A stretch of DNA of 49,464 bases, taken from NCBI RefSeq assembly GCF_007990715.1, contig NZ_BJWY01000043.1, positions 1 through 49,464 of the forward strand, read 5' to 3'. This document shows, one piece after another, positions 31,180 to 39,598 of this stretch. Positions within the stretch are counted from its first letter, which is position 1, and each line of letters begins with the position of its first letter. The notes under the pieces are model-generated. The model saw only the letters and a list, made by a program, of their open reading frames with translations, was not told the DNA's origin and did not search any database. The DNA comes from Nocardia seriolae NBRC 15557 (lineage in GTDB: Bacteria; Actinomycetota; Actinomycetes; Mycobacteriales; Mycobacteriaceae). The position numbers and the translations under genes are program-made.

Positions 31180-32454
31180 TTACTTGAGGCCCTTGGCCCA
31201 GTCGTAGTTCTTCAGGTACGGGTCCGGCGACACCGGCTTGCCGCTGTCCCACACCGTGTAGATGAGGCCGTCCGGGTGGATCTCACCGATGCGGGCGGTC
31301 TTGGTGATGTGGTGGTTGGAGCCGTCGATGACGACGGTGCCCTCCGGCGCGTCGAAGCTGACGCCGTCGGCGGAGGCCTGAATGTCGGCCACCGCGAAGG
31401 ACTTCGCCTTCTCGACGGTGTTCTTCCACAGGAAGACCGAGGCGTAGGCGGCCTCCATCGGGTCGGAGGTGGGCTTGCCAGCCCCGTAGGCGGCTTTGTA
31501 GGCGGAGACGAACGCCTTGTTGGCCGGGCTGTCCACGGTCTGGTAGTAGTTCCACGCGGTGAGCTGGCCCGCGACGTTCTGCACGCCGACGCCGCCGACC
31601 TCTTCCTCGGCGATGGACACCGAAACCACCGGCATATCAGCGGCCTTCAGGCCCGCGTTGGCGTACTCGCGGAAGAACGCGACATTCGAGTCGCCGTTGA
31701 GGGTGTTGAACACCGCGCCCGCCTTGGAGCTGCGGACCTTGTTCACGATGGTGGAGAAGTCGGTCGAGCCGAGCGGCGCGTAGTCCTCGCCCTTGATCTC
31801 GATGCCGTTGGCCTTGGCGTAGGCCTTGATCTCACGGTTGGCGGTCTGCGGGAAGACGTAGTCCGAGCCCACCAGGTAGAGGGAGGTGACGCCCTTCTGC
31901 TTCAGGTAGTCCAGCGCCGGGATGATCTGCTGGTTGGTGGTGGCGCCGGTGTAGAAGATGTTCTTGGAGTCCTCCAGGCCCTCGTACTGGACCGGGTAGT
32001 AGAGCAGCGAGTTCAGCGATTCGCACTTGGGCTTCATGGCCTTTCGCGACGCCGAGGTCCAGCCGCCGAAGACCGCCGCGACACAGTCGGAGCTGATCAG
32101 CTTCTCGGCCTTCTCCGCGAAGGTCTTCGGATCCGACGCGCCGTCCTCGAGCACCACCTCGAGCTTCTTGCCCATGACGCCGCCCGCGGCATTGATCTGA
32201 TCCACGGCCAGCTTGGTGGCATTGGCGACGGTGACCTCACTGATGGCCATGGTGCCGGTCAGCGAGTGTAGGGAGCCGATCTTGATGGTGTCCTTCGAAG
32301 TGTCCACGCAGGACTTGGCATTGGAGCCCGAGGCGGTATCGCTGTCGCGCGAGCCGCAGCCGGCGAGCATGACCGCGGACAGCGCCAGCGCGGTCGGAAT
32401 GGTGATCGCCTTCATCAGGCGGGTAGCCCGGTCCCGGCGGGGAGAGTCGTGCAT
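31180..32454 (-). CDS. urtA: Urea ABC transporter substrate-binding lipoprotein UrtA
   Basis: A 424-residue extracytoplasmic solute-binding protein. The signal MKAITIPTALALSAVMLAGCG ends in a lipobox (L-A-G-C), so the mature protein is lipid-anchored. The type I periplasmic-binding fold is clear: IKIGSLHSLTGTMAISEVTVANATKLAVDQINAAGGV, DPKTFAEKAEKLIS, VFGGWTSASRKAMKP, LLYYPVQYEGLE, KNIFYTGATTNQQIIPALDYL and EAAYASVFLWKNTVEKA. The YPVQYEG and FGGWTS segments are typical of UrtA/FmdD urea and amide binders. AAGGA lies 8 nt before ATG 32454. First gene of the urt operon; binds urea or a short amide outside the cell. Confidence 0.93.
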   Translation of the reverse strand: MHDSPRRDRATRLMKAITIPTALALSAVMLAGCGSRDSDTASGSNAKSCVDTSKDTIKIGSLHSLTGTMAISEVTVANATKLAVDQINAAGGVMGKKLEVVLEDGASDPKTFAEKAEKLISSDCVAAVFGGWTSASRKAMKPKCESLNSLLYYPVQYEGLEDSKNIFYTGATTNQQIIPALDYLKQKGVTSLYLVGSDYVFPQTANREIKAYAKANGIEIKGEDYAPLGSTDFSTIVNKVRSSKAGAVFNTLNGDSNVAFFREYANAGLKAADMPVVSVSIAEEEVGGVGVQNVAGQLTAWNYYQTVDSPANKAFVSAYKAAYGAGKPTSDPMEAAYASVFLWKNTVEKAKSFAVADIQASADGVSFDAPEGTVVIDGSNHHITKTARIGEIHPDGLIYTVWDSGKPVSPDPYLKNYDWAKGLK

Positions 32455-32520
32455 GGGGCGGATCCTTCACTTCACGGGGTGCCGCGACGCCACCTGCGCC
32501 GCTTGCGAATACCGCCGCGT

Positions 32521-32535
32521 ATACAACGGTTGTAT
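32521..32535. promoter_or_regulatory. 15-bp palindrome upstream of urtA, candidate GntR operator
   Basis: ATACAAC (32521-32527) and GTTGTAT (32529-32535) form a perfect inverted repeat around one base. On the urtA strand the right side reads TTGTATAC, close to FadR-type GntR half-sites. It lies 67 bp before the urtA start. Confidence 0.6.
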
Positions 32536-32688
32536 TCGTGAGACGGAACGGTAAACCGGAAGTGTTGCGCCGGAATGACTCTCGATTAATCTCCGATGTC
32601 CACTGTTTCCGCGACGTGAATTTCCGCTCACCGCAACCGGTTTCGGTTCCATGGACGGAGGTGTTTCCGCAGGTGGAGGGGCATGAAA

Positions 32689-32732
32689 CGGCTCGGGCCG
32701 GTGCCAGCGAGAGCTGACACCGGCCCGAGCCG
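32689..32732. terminator. Strong hairpin terminator
   Basis: CGGCTCGGGCCGGTG (32689-32703) pairs perfectly with CACCGGCCCGAGCCG (32718-32732), and the loop holds a further CAGC/GCTG stem. It lies just after the stop of the minus-strand pseudogene at 32744. Confidence 0.8.
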
Positions 32733-32743
32733 GGGGTGAGCGG

Positions 32744-33228
32744 TCAGTAGCAGTACTGGGTGTGGGTGTAGTAGTCGGTGTGGCAGTCCTGCTGCCACGT
32801 CCACCCGTCCTGGCGGTCGTCGTTGGTGGTGCCAGCGCCCGCCGCGCTGCCGGTGCCGCCGCCGATCATCGCGCCGATCATGGCCGCGAACGGCAGCGCG
32901 ATGAAGCCGAAGCCTCGGCGGCCGCCGGGTGCGCGACCAGCTTGGCGCCGTTGTCCTCGATGCTCGGGTTCATCGAGACCACCAGATCGGTGCCCTCGGC
33001 GCTCATGGCCAGGGGCGGGCTCGAAACGACCGCGCCGGAAGCGTCGAGGATGTGCACCGAGTCCGCGGCGAGCTGGAAGGTACCGCCGGTCAGCGTCGTG
33101 GTGACGGTCTTGTCCGCATCCGAGCGAACGATGCTGTAGCCGAGGTCGTTCGGCGTCTGCGCGGAGTACCGGATCGACTGCACGGCGGCCGGATCCGGTG
33201 CCGGTGCGGCGTAGGACGTACCCCCGTG
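32744..33228 (-). pseudogene. Remnant of a secreted Nocardia-type protein (5' truncated, frameshifted)
   Basis: Two frames together make one protein. The upstream part reads TSYAAPAPDPAAVQSIRYS, TVTTTLTGGTFQLAADSVHILDASGAVVSSPPLAMS, and stops making sense near 32,915. The rest (GFGFIALPFAAMIGAMIGGGTGSAAGAG, ending HTDYYTHTQYCY) is in another frame. One lost base, or two gained, near 32,905-32,925 explains this. The glycine-zipper-like hydrophobic tail and the beta-rich front resemble small exported proteins common in Nocardia; I cannot name a family with certainty. No signal peptide or start codon remains: the reading meets kinase sequence at about 33,230. Confidence 0.5.
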
Positions 33229-33244
33229 ATCGCCAGGGCGGCAA

Positions 33245-34240
33245 TTGGGTGAATTGCTCGCCACCCTGGCTTACGCCGCGCCCGAACAGGTCTCGGACCA
33301 GCCGGTGGATCATCGGGCCGACCAATACGCGCTCGGCTGCACCCTGTTCGCACTGCTCACCGGGCACGCGCCCTTCACCGCGAGCAATGCCGGGGCCATG
33401 GTGGCCGCGCACCTGACCCGGCCGGTGCCCTCGGCGAGCACCGCCGCGCCCGGCGTGCCACCGGAGCTCGACGCCGTGATCGCCCGGGCGATGGCGAAGG
33501 ACCCGGCGGGCAGATTCGCCACCTGCGCGGAATTCGCCGCTGCCGCACGGCGCGCCCTGGCCGGGGCGCGGCCGGTGCCGCCCACGGTCGTCCGCATTCC
33601 GCAGCCCCCGGCGCCCGCGCCGCCGCCGACCGTGCGCTGGAATCCGGCCGTCCCACCCGTGAATCCTGGTGCGGGACAGGTGTCCTCGCGCTGGCGGACC
33701 GCGTCGGTGCTGCTCATGGTGGCGGGGCTGGTGGCCGTCGCGGGGATCGGTGCGGCGGGGGTGTACTGGAAGTTCCTGCGCCCCACGGGCCCTCGGCCGC
33801 TGCCGTGGGGCGCGCACCACGCGCTGGCGGTGAACTACCCGCGGCTCGTTCCCGTCGATCCGGCGGGAACCGGCTGGCGCGATGCCCGCTGCTCGGCCGT
33901 CGGCACGGTGGCGGCGCTGGCGGGCGACCCGGCGCCCGTCCGGCAGATCATCTGCAATCAGCCCGACGGCATCACCATTTGGTACACCCAGTACGACCGC
34001 GCCGATGACGTGAAGAACTATCTCGCGGCCCACACCGTGCGGGTCGAGGGTGAGCACGAGATCGCGAACAGCTTCGGCGAGATGGTGCTGCAACGGCCGA
34101 AGGATCCGGCCGCCCCCTTCACGCTGGCGACCTACGGCTGGATCTCACCGGGATTGAGCGAGTCGCTGGTCGAGGTGTCCTGGCCGGGGCACACCTTCGA
34201 GGACGTGCGCGACCAGTGGTGGCAGCCCGCCCCGTTCTGA
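33245..34240 (+). pseudogene. C-terminal part of a membrane Ser/Thr protein kinase
   Basis: The frame opens at the kinase activation segment (LLATLAYAAPEQVSDQPVDHRADQYALGCTLFALLTGHAPF) and includes subdomains VIII to XI. It lacks the glycine loop, catalytic Lys, HRD and DFG. After a Pro-rich linker comes one transmembrane helix (ASVLLMVAGLVAVAGIGAAGVYW) and an extracellular sensor of about 150 residues with paired Cys (ARCSAVG, IICNQPDG). This is the standard build of an actinobacterial PknB-type receptor kinase cut off at its 5' end. Catalysis is impossible. Its truncation point is within about 20 bp of the truncated minus-strand gene. Confidence 0.8.
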
Positions 34241-34250
34241 GCGTGGACGG

Positions 34251-35660
34251 TCACTGAATCACATACGGCGAGATGGAACTTCGGTGCTCGCTGATGTCGA
34301 GGGTCTTGCCCAGCGGCGGGAAGGCCCGCTGCGGGCAGCTCGACCGCTCGCAGACCCGGCAGCCCGCGCCGATCGGGGTGGCCTTGGGCTCGTTGAGGTC
34401 CAGGCCGTCGGCGTAGACGGTGCGTCCGGCGTGCCGCAGCTCGCAGCCCAGCCCGATGGCGAAGGTCTTGCTGGGCTCGCCGTAGCGGGTGGCGCGGCGT
34501 TCCACGGTGCGGGCCACCCACAGGTATTTGCGGCCGTCGGGCATCTGCGCGATCTGGGTCATGATCTTCGCGGGATAGGCGAAGGTCTCGTAGACGTTCC
34601 ACAGCGGGCAGGTGCCGCCGCTGGAGGAGAAGTGGAAACCGGTGGCGGACTGGCGCTTCGACATATTGCCCGCGCGATCCACCCGGACGAAGGAGAACGG
34701 GACGCCGCGCAGTTTGGGCCGCTGCAGCGTGGACAGGCGATGGCAGATGGTCTCGTAGCTCTGGGTGAAGAAGGCCGACAGCCGTTCGATGTCGTAGCGG
34801 AAGTCCTCGGCCACCTCGTGGAAATGGCTGTACGGCAGCACCGTGGCGGCGGCGAAATAGTTGGCCAGGCCCAGTTTCGCCAGCACCACCGAATCGTGGC
34901 CGCTGAAATTGCCCTCGGCGACCAGCTTTTCGATCAGGTCGCCGCATTCCAGATAGGCGAGCTCGGCCGCCAGTTTGAAAACCCGCTGCCCGCCGGAGAG
35001 ATGCGGTGCGATTTCCAGACGGCGCTGTTCGGGATCGAAGCGGTGCAGCAAGCCGTCGCCCAGGTCGATGCGCTCGACGATCTGCACCCCGTGGGCATCG
35101 GCCAGGCGGCGCGGGATCTCGCGTTTCAGGTCACCGCCGTGGAATCGCATCCGGTGGGTGAGTTCCTCGGCGGCGGTATCCAATTCGTGAATGTAGTTCT
35201 GCCGCTGATAGAAGTAGTCGCGTACTTCCTCGTGCGGTTTGGAGATGGCCGCCGAGCCGCTGCCGTCGGCGAAGCGGTCCTCGGTGGCGGCGGCCAGCTG
35301 CGCGGTCGTATTCCGGTAGCGGCGATGCATATTCACCATGGCGCGCGCCAGACCCGGGTGCGCGGACACCATTTCGGCGATCTCCTGGGCGTCGGCCTCC
35401 ACGCCCAGTTCCTGGTCCATCACCACCTCCTGGAGCTCGGCGATGAGCCGGGTGTCGTCCTGGGAGGAGAAGAAGCCGGCGTCGACGCCGAAGACTTCAC
35501 TGATGCGCAGCAGAACCGGTACGGTGAGCGGGCGCACGTCGTGTTCGATCTGATTCAGATAGCTCGCGGAGATCTCGAGCTTCTTGGCCAGGGACACCTG
35601 ACTCAGCCCGCGTTCGGTACGCAGCTGGCGGAGCCGCGCCCCGACGTAAGTCTTGGCCAT
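34251..35660 (-). CDS. ramB: RamB-type regulator of acetate metabolism
   Basis: A 469-residue XRE-HTH regulator of the RamB/ScfR family. The N-terminal HTH is VGARLRQLRTERGLSQVSLAKKLEISASYLNQIEHDVRPLT. An IrrE-like metallopeptidase-type middle section follows (VFKLAAELAYLECGDLIEKLV). The conserved C-terminal domain includes RVDRAGNMSKRQSATGFHFSS and GGTCPLWNVYETFA, and ends GAGCRVCERSSCPQRAFPPLG with clustered Cys. In corynebacteria and mycobacteria RamB controls the glyoxylate-cycle genes and itself in response to carbon source. TAAACT lies 7 nt before the ATG on the minus strand, so the mRNA is probably leaderless. It diverges from ligB. Confidence 0.93.
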   Translation of the reverse strand: MAKTYVGARLRQLRTERGLSQVSLAKKLEISASYLNQIEHDVRPLTVPVLLRISEVFGVDAGFFSSQDDTRLIAELQEVVMDQELGVEADAQEIAEMVSAHPGLARAMVNMHRRYRNTTAQLAAATEDRFADGSGSAAISKPHEEVRDYFYQRQNYIHELDTAAEELTHRMRFHGGDLKREIPRRLADAHGVQIVERIDLGDGLLHRFDPEQRRLEIAPHLSGGQRVFKLAAELAYLECGDLIEKLVAEGNFSGHDSVVLAKLGLANYFAAATVLPYSHFHEVAEDFRYDIERLSAFFTQSYETICHRLSTLQRPKLRGVPFSFVRVDRAGNMSKRQSATGFHFSSSGGTCPLWNVYETFAYPAKIMTQIAQMPDGRKYLWVARTVERRATRYGEPSKTFAIGLGCELRHAGRTVYADGLDLNEPKATPIGAGCRVCERSSCPQRAFPPLGKTLDISEHRSSISPYVIQ

Positions 35661-35754
35661 ATGACCGAGTTTATTGGCGTCTTAGCACGGTTGCCAACGC
35701 CGGGATTAACACACCTGCTGAGCTTTGAGTCACATTCTTGTCGGTGCACCGGGT

Positions 35755-35760
35755 TACGGT
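35755..35760 (+). promoter_or_regulatory. -10 box, probable leaderless start of ligB
   Basis: TACGGT ends 6 nt before the GTG at 35767, and the homology-based start of LigB is exactly that GTG. Confidence 0.45.
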
Positions 35761-35766
35761 CGAAGG

Positions 35767-37284
35767 GTGCTCTTGTCCGATGTGGTTGAGGCGTCACGGG
35801 GTGTGCGGGCGACATCGTCGCGCAAGAACAAGATCAATATCTTTGCCGAGCTGCTGAAAACGGCCGGGCCACCGCAGCTGGCCCAGGTCGTGGCGTGGCT
35901 GTCGGGTGATCCGGTGCAGGGGCGGATCGGTACCGGCTGGCGCACGCTCATGTCGCTCGAGGTGGAATCCGCGACCGAGCCGACCTTGACCGTGGCCGAG
36001 GTGGACCGGGTCTTCGACGAGCTCGCCGCGGTCGGCGGTGCCGGATCCACCGCGCGGCGGCAGCAATTGCTGACCGCCCTGTTCGCGGCGGCCACCGAGG
36101 CGGAACACGAGTTCCTGCTCCGGCTGCTCACCGGGGAGATGCGCCAGGGCGCGCTCACCGCGATCGTCGCCGAGGCGGTGGCCGTCGCCTTCGACGTGCC
36201 GATCGCGGCGGTCCGGCGGGCGCACATGCTGTCCGGGCAGCTCCCGGTCACCGCCCTGGCCGCGCTGACCGGCGGGGCGGAGGCACTGGCGGAGTTCCGG
36301 CTCGAGGTCGGGCGGCCGATCCAGCCCATGCTGGCCTCTCCCGGCGCGAGCCTGGACGAGGCGCTGGACGAATTCGACGGGGAGGCGACCGTCGAGCACA
36401 AGATGGACGGTGCGCGGATCCAGGTGCACCGGGACGGCGACCGGGTGTGGGTGTTCACCCGGACGCTGCGCGACATCACCGCGAGCGTGCCCGAGTTGGT
36501 GGACCTGGTGCGGAAGCTGGCCTGCACGAGCCTGGTCCTGGACGGAGAAACCCTGGCGCTCAACGATTCCGGCCGCCCGCGCCCGTTCCAGGAGACCATG
36601 AGCCGCTTCGGCGCGGCCACCGCTCAGGAACTGCTGCTGCACCCGTACTTCTTCGACTGCCTGCACCTCGACGGTGTCGACCTGCTCGATCGGCCGCTGC
36701 GCGAGCGCCGGGCCGCGCTCACCGGCGTGGCCGGGGGCCTGAGCATTCCGGCCCTGATCGCACCGGACGCCGAGGCCGCCGCCGAATACTTCGACGGCGC
36801 GCTGGCCGCGGGCCACGAGGGCATCATGATCAAATCCCTGGCCGCGCCCTACGCGGCCGGTCGGCGCGGGCGCGCCTGGCAGAAGATCAAACCCACCCAC
36901 ACCCTGGACCTCATCGTGCTCGGCGCGGAGTGGGGCTACGGCCGCCGCACCGGCTACCTGTCCAACCTGCACCTGGGCGCGCGCGATCCCGAGGGCGGCG
37001 AGCCCATCATGGTCGGCAAGACCTTCAAGGGCCTCACCGATGCCCTGCTGCAATGGCAGACCGCCGAATTCCCCCGCCACGAACGCGACCGGGACGCCTC
37101 GACCGTCTACCTCTATCCCGAACTGGTCGTCGAGATCGCCCTCGACGGCGTTCAGGTCAGCCCCCGCTACCCCGGTGGCGCTGCCCTGCGTTTCGCCCGG
37201 GTGGTCCGGTATCGCCCCGACAAGGAACCCGCCCAGGCCGACACCATCGACACCATCCGCGCCCTGCTACCCGGCGCGAGGTAA
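35767..37284 (+). CDS. ligB: ATP-dependent DNA ligase LigB
   Basis: A 505-residue ATP-dependent DNA ligase matching mycobacterial LigB, which I recall as 507 residues. The N-terminal DNA-binding domain (about 1-180) includes TEAEHEFLLRLLTGEMRQGA. The adenylation domain holds motif I KMDGAR with the AMP-accepting Lys at about residue 212. Later motifs are DGETLAL, FFDCLHLDG, EGIMIKSL and AWQKIKPTHTLDLIV. The OB-fold domain ends GVQVSPRYPGGAALRFARVVRYRPDK. It seals nicks in accessory DNA repair; replication would rely on an NAD-dependent LigA elsewhere. GTG 35767 is chosen from homology (MLLSDV) and the TACGGT box. The upstream GTG at 35725 adds unrelated residues. Confidence 0.95.
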   Translation: MLLSDVVEASRGVRATSSRKNKINIFAELLKTAGPPQLAQVVAWLSGDPVQGRIGTGWRTLMSLEVESATEPTLTVAEVDRVFDELAAVGGAGSTARRQQLLTALFAAATEAEHEFLLRLLTGEMRQGALTAIVAEAVAVAFDVPIAAVRRAHMLSGQLPVTALAALTGGAEALAEFRLEVGRPIQPMLASPGASLDEALDEFDGEATVEHKMDGARIQVHRDGDRVWVFTRTLRDITASVPELVDLVRKLACTSLVLDGETLALNDSGRPRPFQETMSRFGAATAQELLLHPYFFDCLHLDGVDLLDRPLRERRAALTGVAGGLSIPALIAPDAEAAAEYFDGALAAGHEGIMIKSLAAPYAAGRRGRAWQKIKPTHTLDLIVLGAEWGYGRRTGYLSNLHLGARDPEGGEPIMVGKTFKGLTDALLQWQTAEFPRHERDRDASTVYLYPELVVEIALDGVQVSPRYPGGAALRFARVVRYRPDKEPAQADTIDTIRALLPGAR

Positions 37285-37561
37285 CTTCCGAAACCGACTC
37301 TCTTCACAGCGGATTCACAGCTGGAACAGGGGACGCTCCGAGTTTCGGGGGACATGATTCGGGTGTCGAAGTCGACCGGACGGTTGTCAGGTGACGAGGT
37401 CGCAGGAACTGCCACCGCATCTCCCACGCGGATCCCCTGCTGAACTCGTGCCGTCCGCTCGGATGTCGACGGTGGATTGCGCATGGTCCACCTTTGTGGC
37501 CGGTGGTGCCCCGCCCCCTCGCCGGGCACCGCCGGCCGCGGTCATTTCGCGTGGTCCGCGG

Positions 37562-38011
37562 TCACGAGTCGTAGTCGGGCGTGCCGGTCAGATTCGGCAG
37601 TCTGCGGCGGCCCGCGGCCAGTTCACCCGCGAGATCCTCGTAGGCGATGGCCAATTCGGTGAGCCGCTGCGCGGCCTCGTGCATGGCGTCGTCGGGCGAC
37701 ATGGCCAGGGTCAGGTAGGCCAGTGCGGAGAGCTGCGCCAGCCGGTCCACCACGGTCCCCACCGTCTCGGTGTGCAGGTGCGCGTCGCGGGCGGCCTTGG
37801 GCAACTCGGCCGCCACCCAGCTGTCGATATCGTGCACCAGCCGGGCCCGGTCGTGGTCGATCCGGTCGGTGCCCGCCGGGCTGGTGAGCCGCTGTTCGTG
37901 CAGGTCCGCGAGTAACCCGGCGCAGCGCAGCACCGGATGATCGTCGGGGGGCAGGCCGCGGCAGGCCTGCAGCAGCAGGTGTTTCGGTGGGAGCGGATGC
38001 ACGGCCGACAT
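37562..38011 (-). CDS. DUF4254-domain protein
   Basis: A 149-residue all-helical protein of the DUF4254 family, frequent in Nocardia. Characteristic runs are LPPKHLLLQACRGLPPDDHPVLRCAGLLADLHEQRL, DRARLVHDIDSWVAAELP, HTETVGTVVDRLAQLSALAYLTL and AQRLTELAIAYEDLAGELAAGRRRLP. Function is unknown; no signal peptide, membrane segment or catalytic pattern is visible. ATG 38011 gives the family-like N-terminus and has GGGG/AGG just upstream. The 277 bp between ligB and this gene hold no convincing ORF or hairpin. It diverges from the pfkB-type gene. Confidence 0.75.
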   Translation of the reverse strand: MSAVHPLPPKHLLLQACRGLPPDDHPVLRCAGLLADLHEQRLTSPAGTDRIDHDRARLVHDIDSWVAAELPKAARDAHLHTETVGTVVDRLAQLSALAYLTLAMSPDDAMHEAAQRLTELAIAYEDLAGELAAGRRRLPNLTGTPDYDS

Positions 38012-38106
38012 CCTGCCCCTCGAATGTCTCCGAATGGCAACGACATTCGGTGCCACAATGCGTCCCAGGGGTTGCATCCGGTGCCGTGACGTGCCGTGAT
38101 GGTGGG

Positions 38107-39051
38107 GTGATCCTCACCGTGACCATGAATCCGGCCTACGACATGACCTATCGGGTCGAGCATTTCGAGCGTGGGCGGGCACAGCGGGTGCGCTCGGTGG
38201 ATCAGCGACTCGGCGGGCGCGGCATCAATGTGACCCGGGTTCTGAACCAGCTCGGCAAGTACGCGCGCGCCACCGGATTCGCCGATCATTCCTTCGCGGC
38301 CGCCGCCGAACTCGAGATCCCGGTGGATTTCGTGCACGCGCTGCCCTGGGTGCGGCGCACGGTGGTGATCAGCGAATCCGACGACGGCACCGCCACCGCG
38401 CTGTGGGAGCCCGGGCCGCGGGTCACCGAACCGCACGCGGTCGACCAGCTGCGGGTGCGGGTCGCGGGACTGCTCTCGGACATGAACGGACTGGTCATCG
38501 CGGGCTCGCTGCCCGGCGGGGTGAGTCCCGGGCTGCCCGCCGAACTGGCGCGCACCGCCATTGCCGCGGGCGTGCCCACCATCTGCGACTTCGACGGCCA
38601 GGCGCTGGAACTGGCGGCGCGCGTGCCCGGCGTCGTGCTCACCCCCAATACCGATGAGCTGGAACGGCTCACCGGCCGTCCGGCGGGCACGATCGCGGAG
38701 ATCCTGGCCGCGGTCGAGCCGCTCATCGCCGACGGGGTCGGCGCGGTGGTGGTGACCCGGGGCGGAGCGGGCATGGTCGCGGTCACCGCGACCCGGGCCT
38801 GGACGGCCTCGCTGCCGAAACCGCTGGCAGGCAATCCCACCGGCGCGGGCGATGCCGCCGTGGCGGCCATCATCGCCGCCTTCGCCACCGAACCGGTGCC
38901 GGACTGGCCCGCCATCCTGGCCGACGCGGTGGCGACTTCGGCTGCCGCCGTGGTCATTCCGGTCGCCGGGGAGATCGACCGGGTACTGCGCGATCGGCTG
39001 CTGCCCACGGTGCAGGTCCGCGAACTGGAATCGGTGGCCGTGCGGCCGTGA
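38107..39051 (+). CDS. PfkB-family sugar kinase (1-phosphofructokinase-like)
   Basis: A 314-residue ribokinase-fold kinase of the FruK/LacC hexose-phosphate kinase subgroup. It begins ILTVTMNPAYDMTYRVEHFERGRAQRV and carries the sugar-binding GGRGINVTRVLNQLG. LTPNTDELERLTGR follows, and the ATP and catalytic site NPTGAGDAAVAAIIAAF contains the anion hole GAGD with the base Asp. FruK members phosphorylate fructose-1-phosphate; tagatose-6-phosphate and related substrates are possible. There is no PTS permease or transporter nearby to fix the substrate. The GTG start matches the family N-terminus. Confidence 0.88.
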   Translation: MILTVTMNPAYDMTYRVEHFERGRAQRVRSVDQRLGGRGINVTRVLNQLGKYARATGFADHSFAAAAELEIPVDFVHALPWVRRTVVISESDDGTATALWEPGPRVTEPHAVDQLRVRVAGLLSDMNGLVIAGSLPGGVSPGLPAELARTAIAAGVPTICDFDGQALELAARVPGVVLTPNTDELERLTGRPAGTIAEILAAVEPLIADGVGAVVVTRGGAGMVAVTATRAWTASLPKPLAGNPTGAGDAAVAAIIAAFATEPVPDWPAILADAVATSAAAVVIPVAGEIDRVLRDRLLPTVQVRELESVAVRP

Positions 39052-39110
39052 TCGCTGTGAACCGGGTCGCACGGCGGCGTGGTTGACACGGTTAGGGGGT
39101 GATTCGGGGC

Positions 39111-39116
39111 TAGGTT
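39111..39116 (+). promoter_or_regulatory. -10 box, probable leaderless start
   Basis: TAGGTT ends 6 nt before the GTG at 39123. GGGGGA directly abuts the start codon, too close to act as an RBS. A TTGACA at 39083-39088 is 22 bp upstream, longer than ideal spacing. Confidence 0.4.
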
Positions 39117-39122
39117 GGGGGA

Positions 39123-39533
39123 GTGTCGGACCTGGATACTCAACCCGATCCGGGGTCGGGTGTGGGCGACAGATTTCGGATGCCGCGGGTCGTGCGCGCG
39201 GCGCAAGTGCTGGCGCTCGGACTGGCCGGGCTGGGGATCGCCTGCGTGGCCTCGTCGGGCTGGCTGCTCGGGGCGAGGGCCGCGATACCGACGGTGGTGC
39301 CCTTCGTTCCCGCCTTCGTGCTCGGGTTGATCGCGCTGACCTTCAATTCCGAGGGGCAAGGGGTACGGATCGGGGCGATTCTGGTGGCGGTCATGAACAT
39401 GCTCTGGACGGTTCCGTCCATCACCGAGGGCCGCCCGCCCGGTCCCTTGGGCCCGCTGGTGTCGCTCGCGGTGATCGTGCTGCTGTTCCGCAAAGAGGCC
39501 CGGGACTGGTTCGAGCCCGACGCCTGGTGGTAA
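39123..39533 (+). CDS. Small integral membrane protein
   Basis: A 136-residue protein with four likely transmembrane helices (about residues 25-47, 53-72, 80-98 and 106-122) and short cytoplasmic ends (MSDLDTQPDPGSGVGDRF; KEARDWFEPDAWW). The acidic, Trp-rich C-terminus is typical of small actinobacterial membrane proteins of unknown role. No family is recognised. It precedes the ABC importer genes on the same strand by 65 nt, but that operon has its own -10 box. Confidence 0.6.
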   Translation: MSDLDTQPDPGSGVGDRFRMPRVVRAAQVLALGLAGLGIACVASSGWLLGARAAIPTVVPFVPAFVLGLIALTFNSEGQGVRIGAILVAVMNMLWTVPSITEGRPPGPLGPLVSLAVIVLLFRKEARDWFEPDAWW

Positions 39534-39586
39534 CAACTCCGAAATCTCGTCTGCCCATTTGCAATCTGCGTGCAATTCCCGGCCCT

Positions 39587-39592
39587 TACGGT
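39587..39592 (+). promoter_or_regulatory. -10 box, probable leaderless start of the ABC operon
   Basis: TACGGT ends 6 nt before the ATG at 39599, without a Shine-Dalgarno. A direct repeat TGCAAT (39560 and 39571, 11 bp apart) lies just upstream and may be a regulator site. Confidence 0.4.
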
Positions 39593-39598
39593 TGCCCT

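Noticed and set aside
32455..32600. GlnR box upstream of urtA
   Set aside because: Sequences such as GGAAAC and GTTTAC occur, but no pair matches the GTNAC-N6-GAAAC pattern well enough.
35661..35766. RamB self-binding site (TTTGCAAA-like)
   Set aside because: Only weak TTGGC/GCCAA elements are present; not close enough to the known motif.
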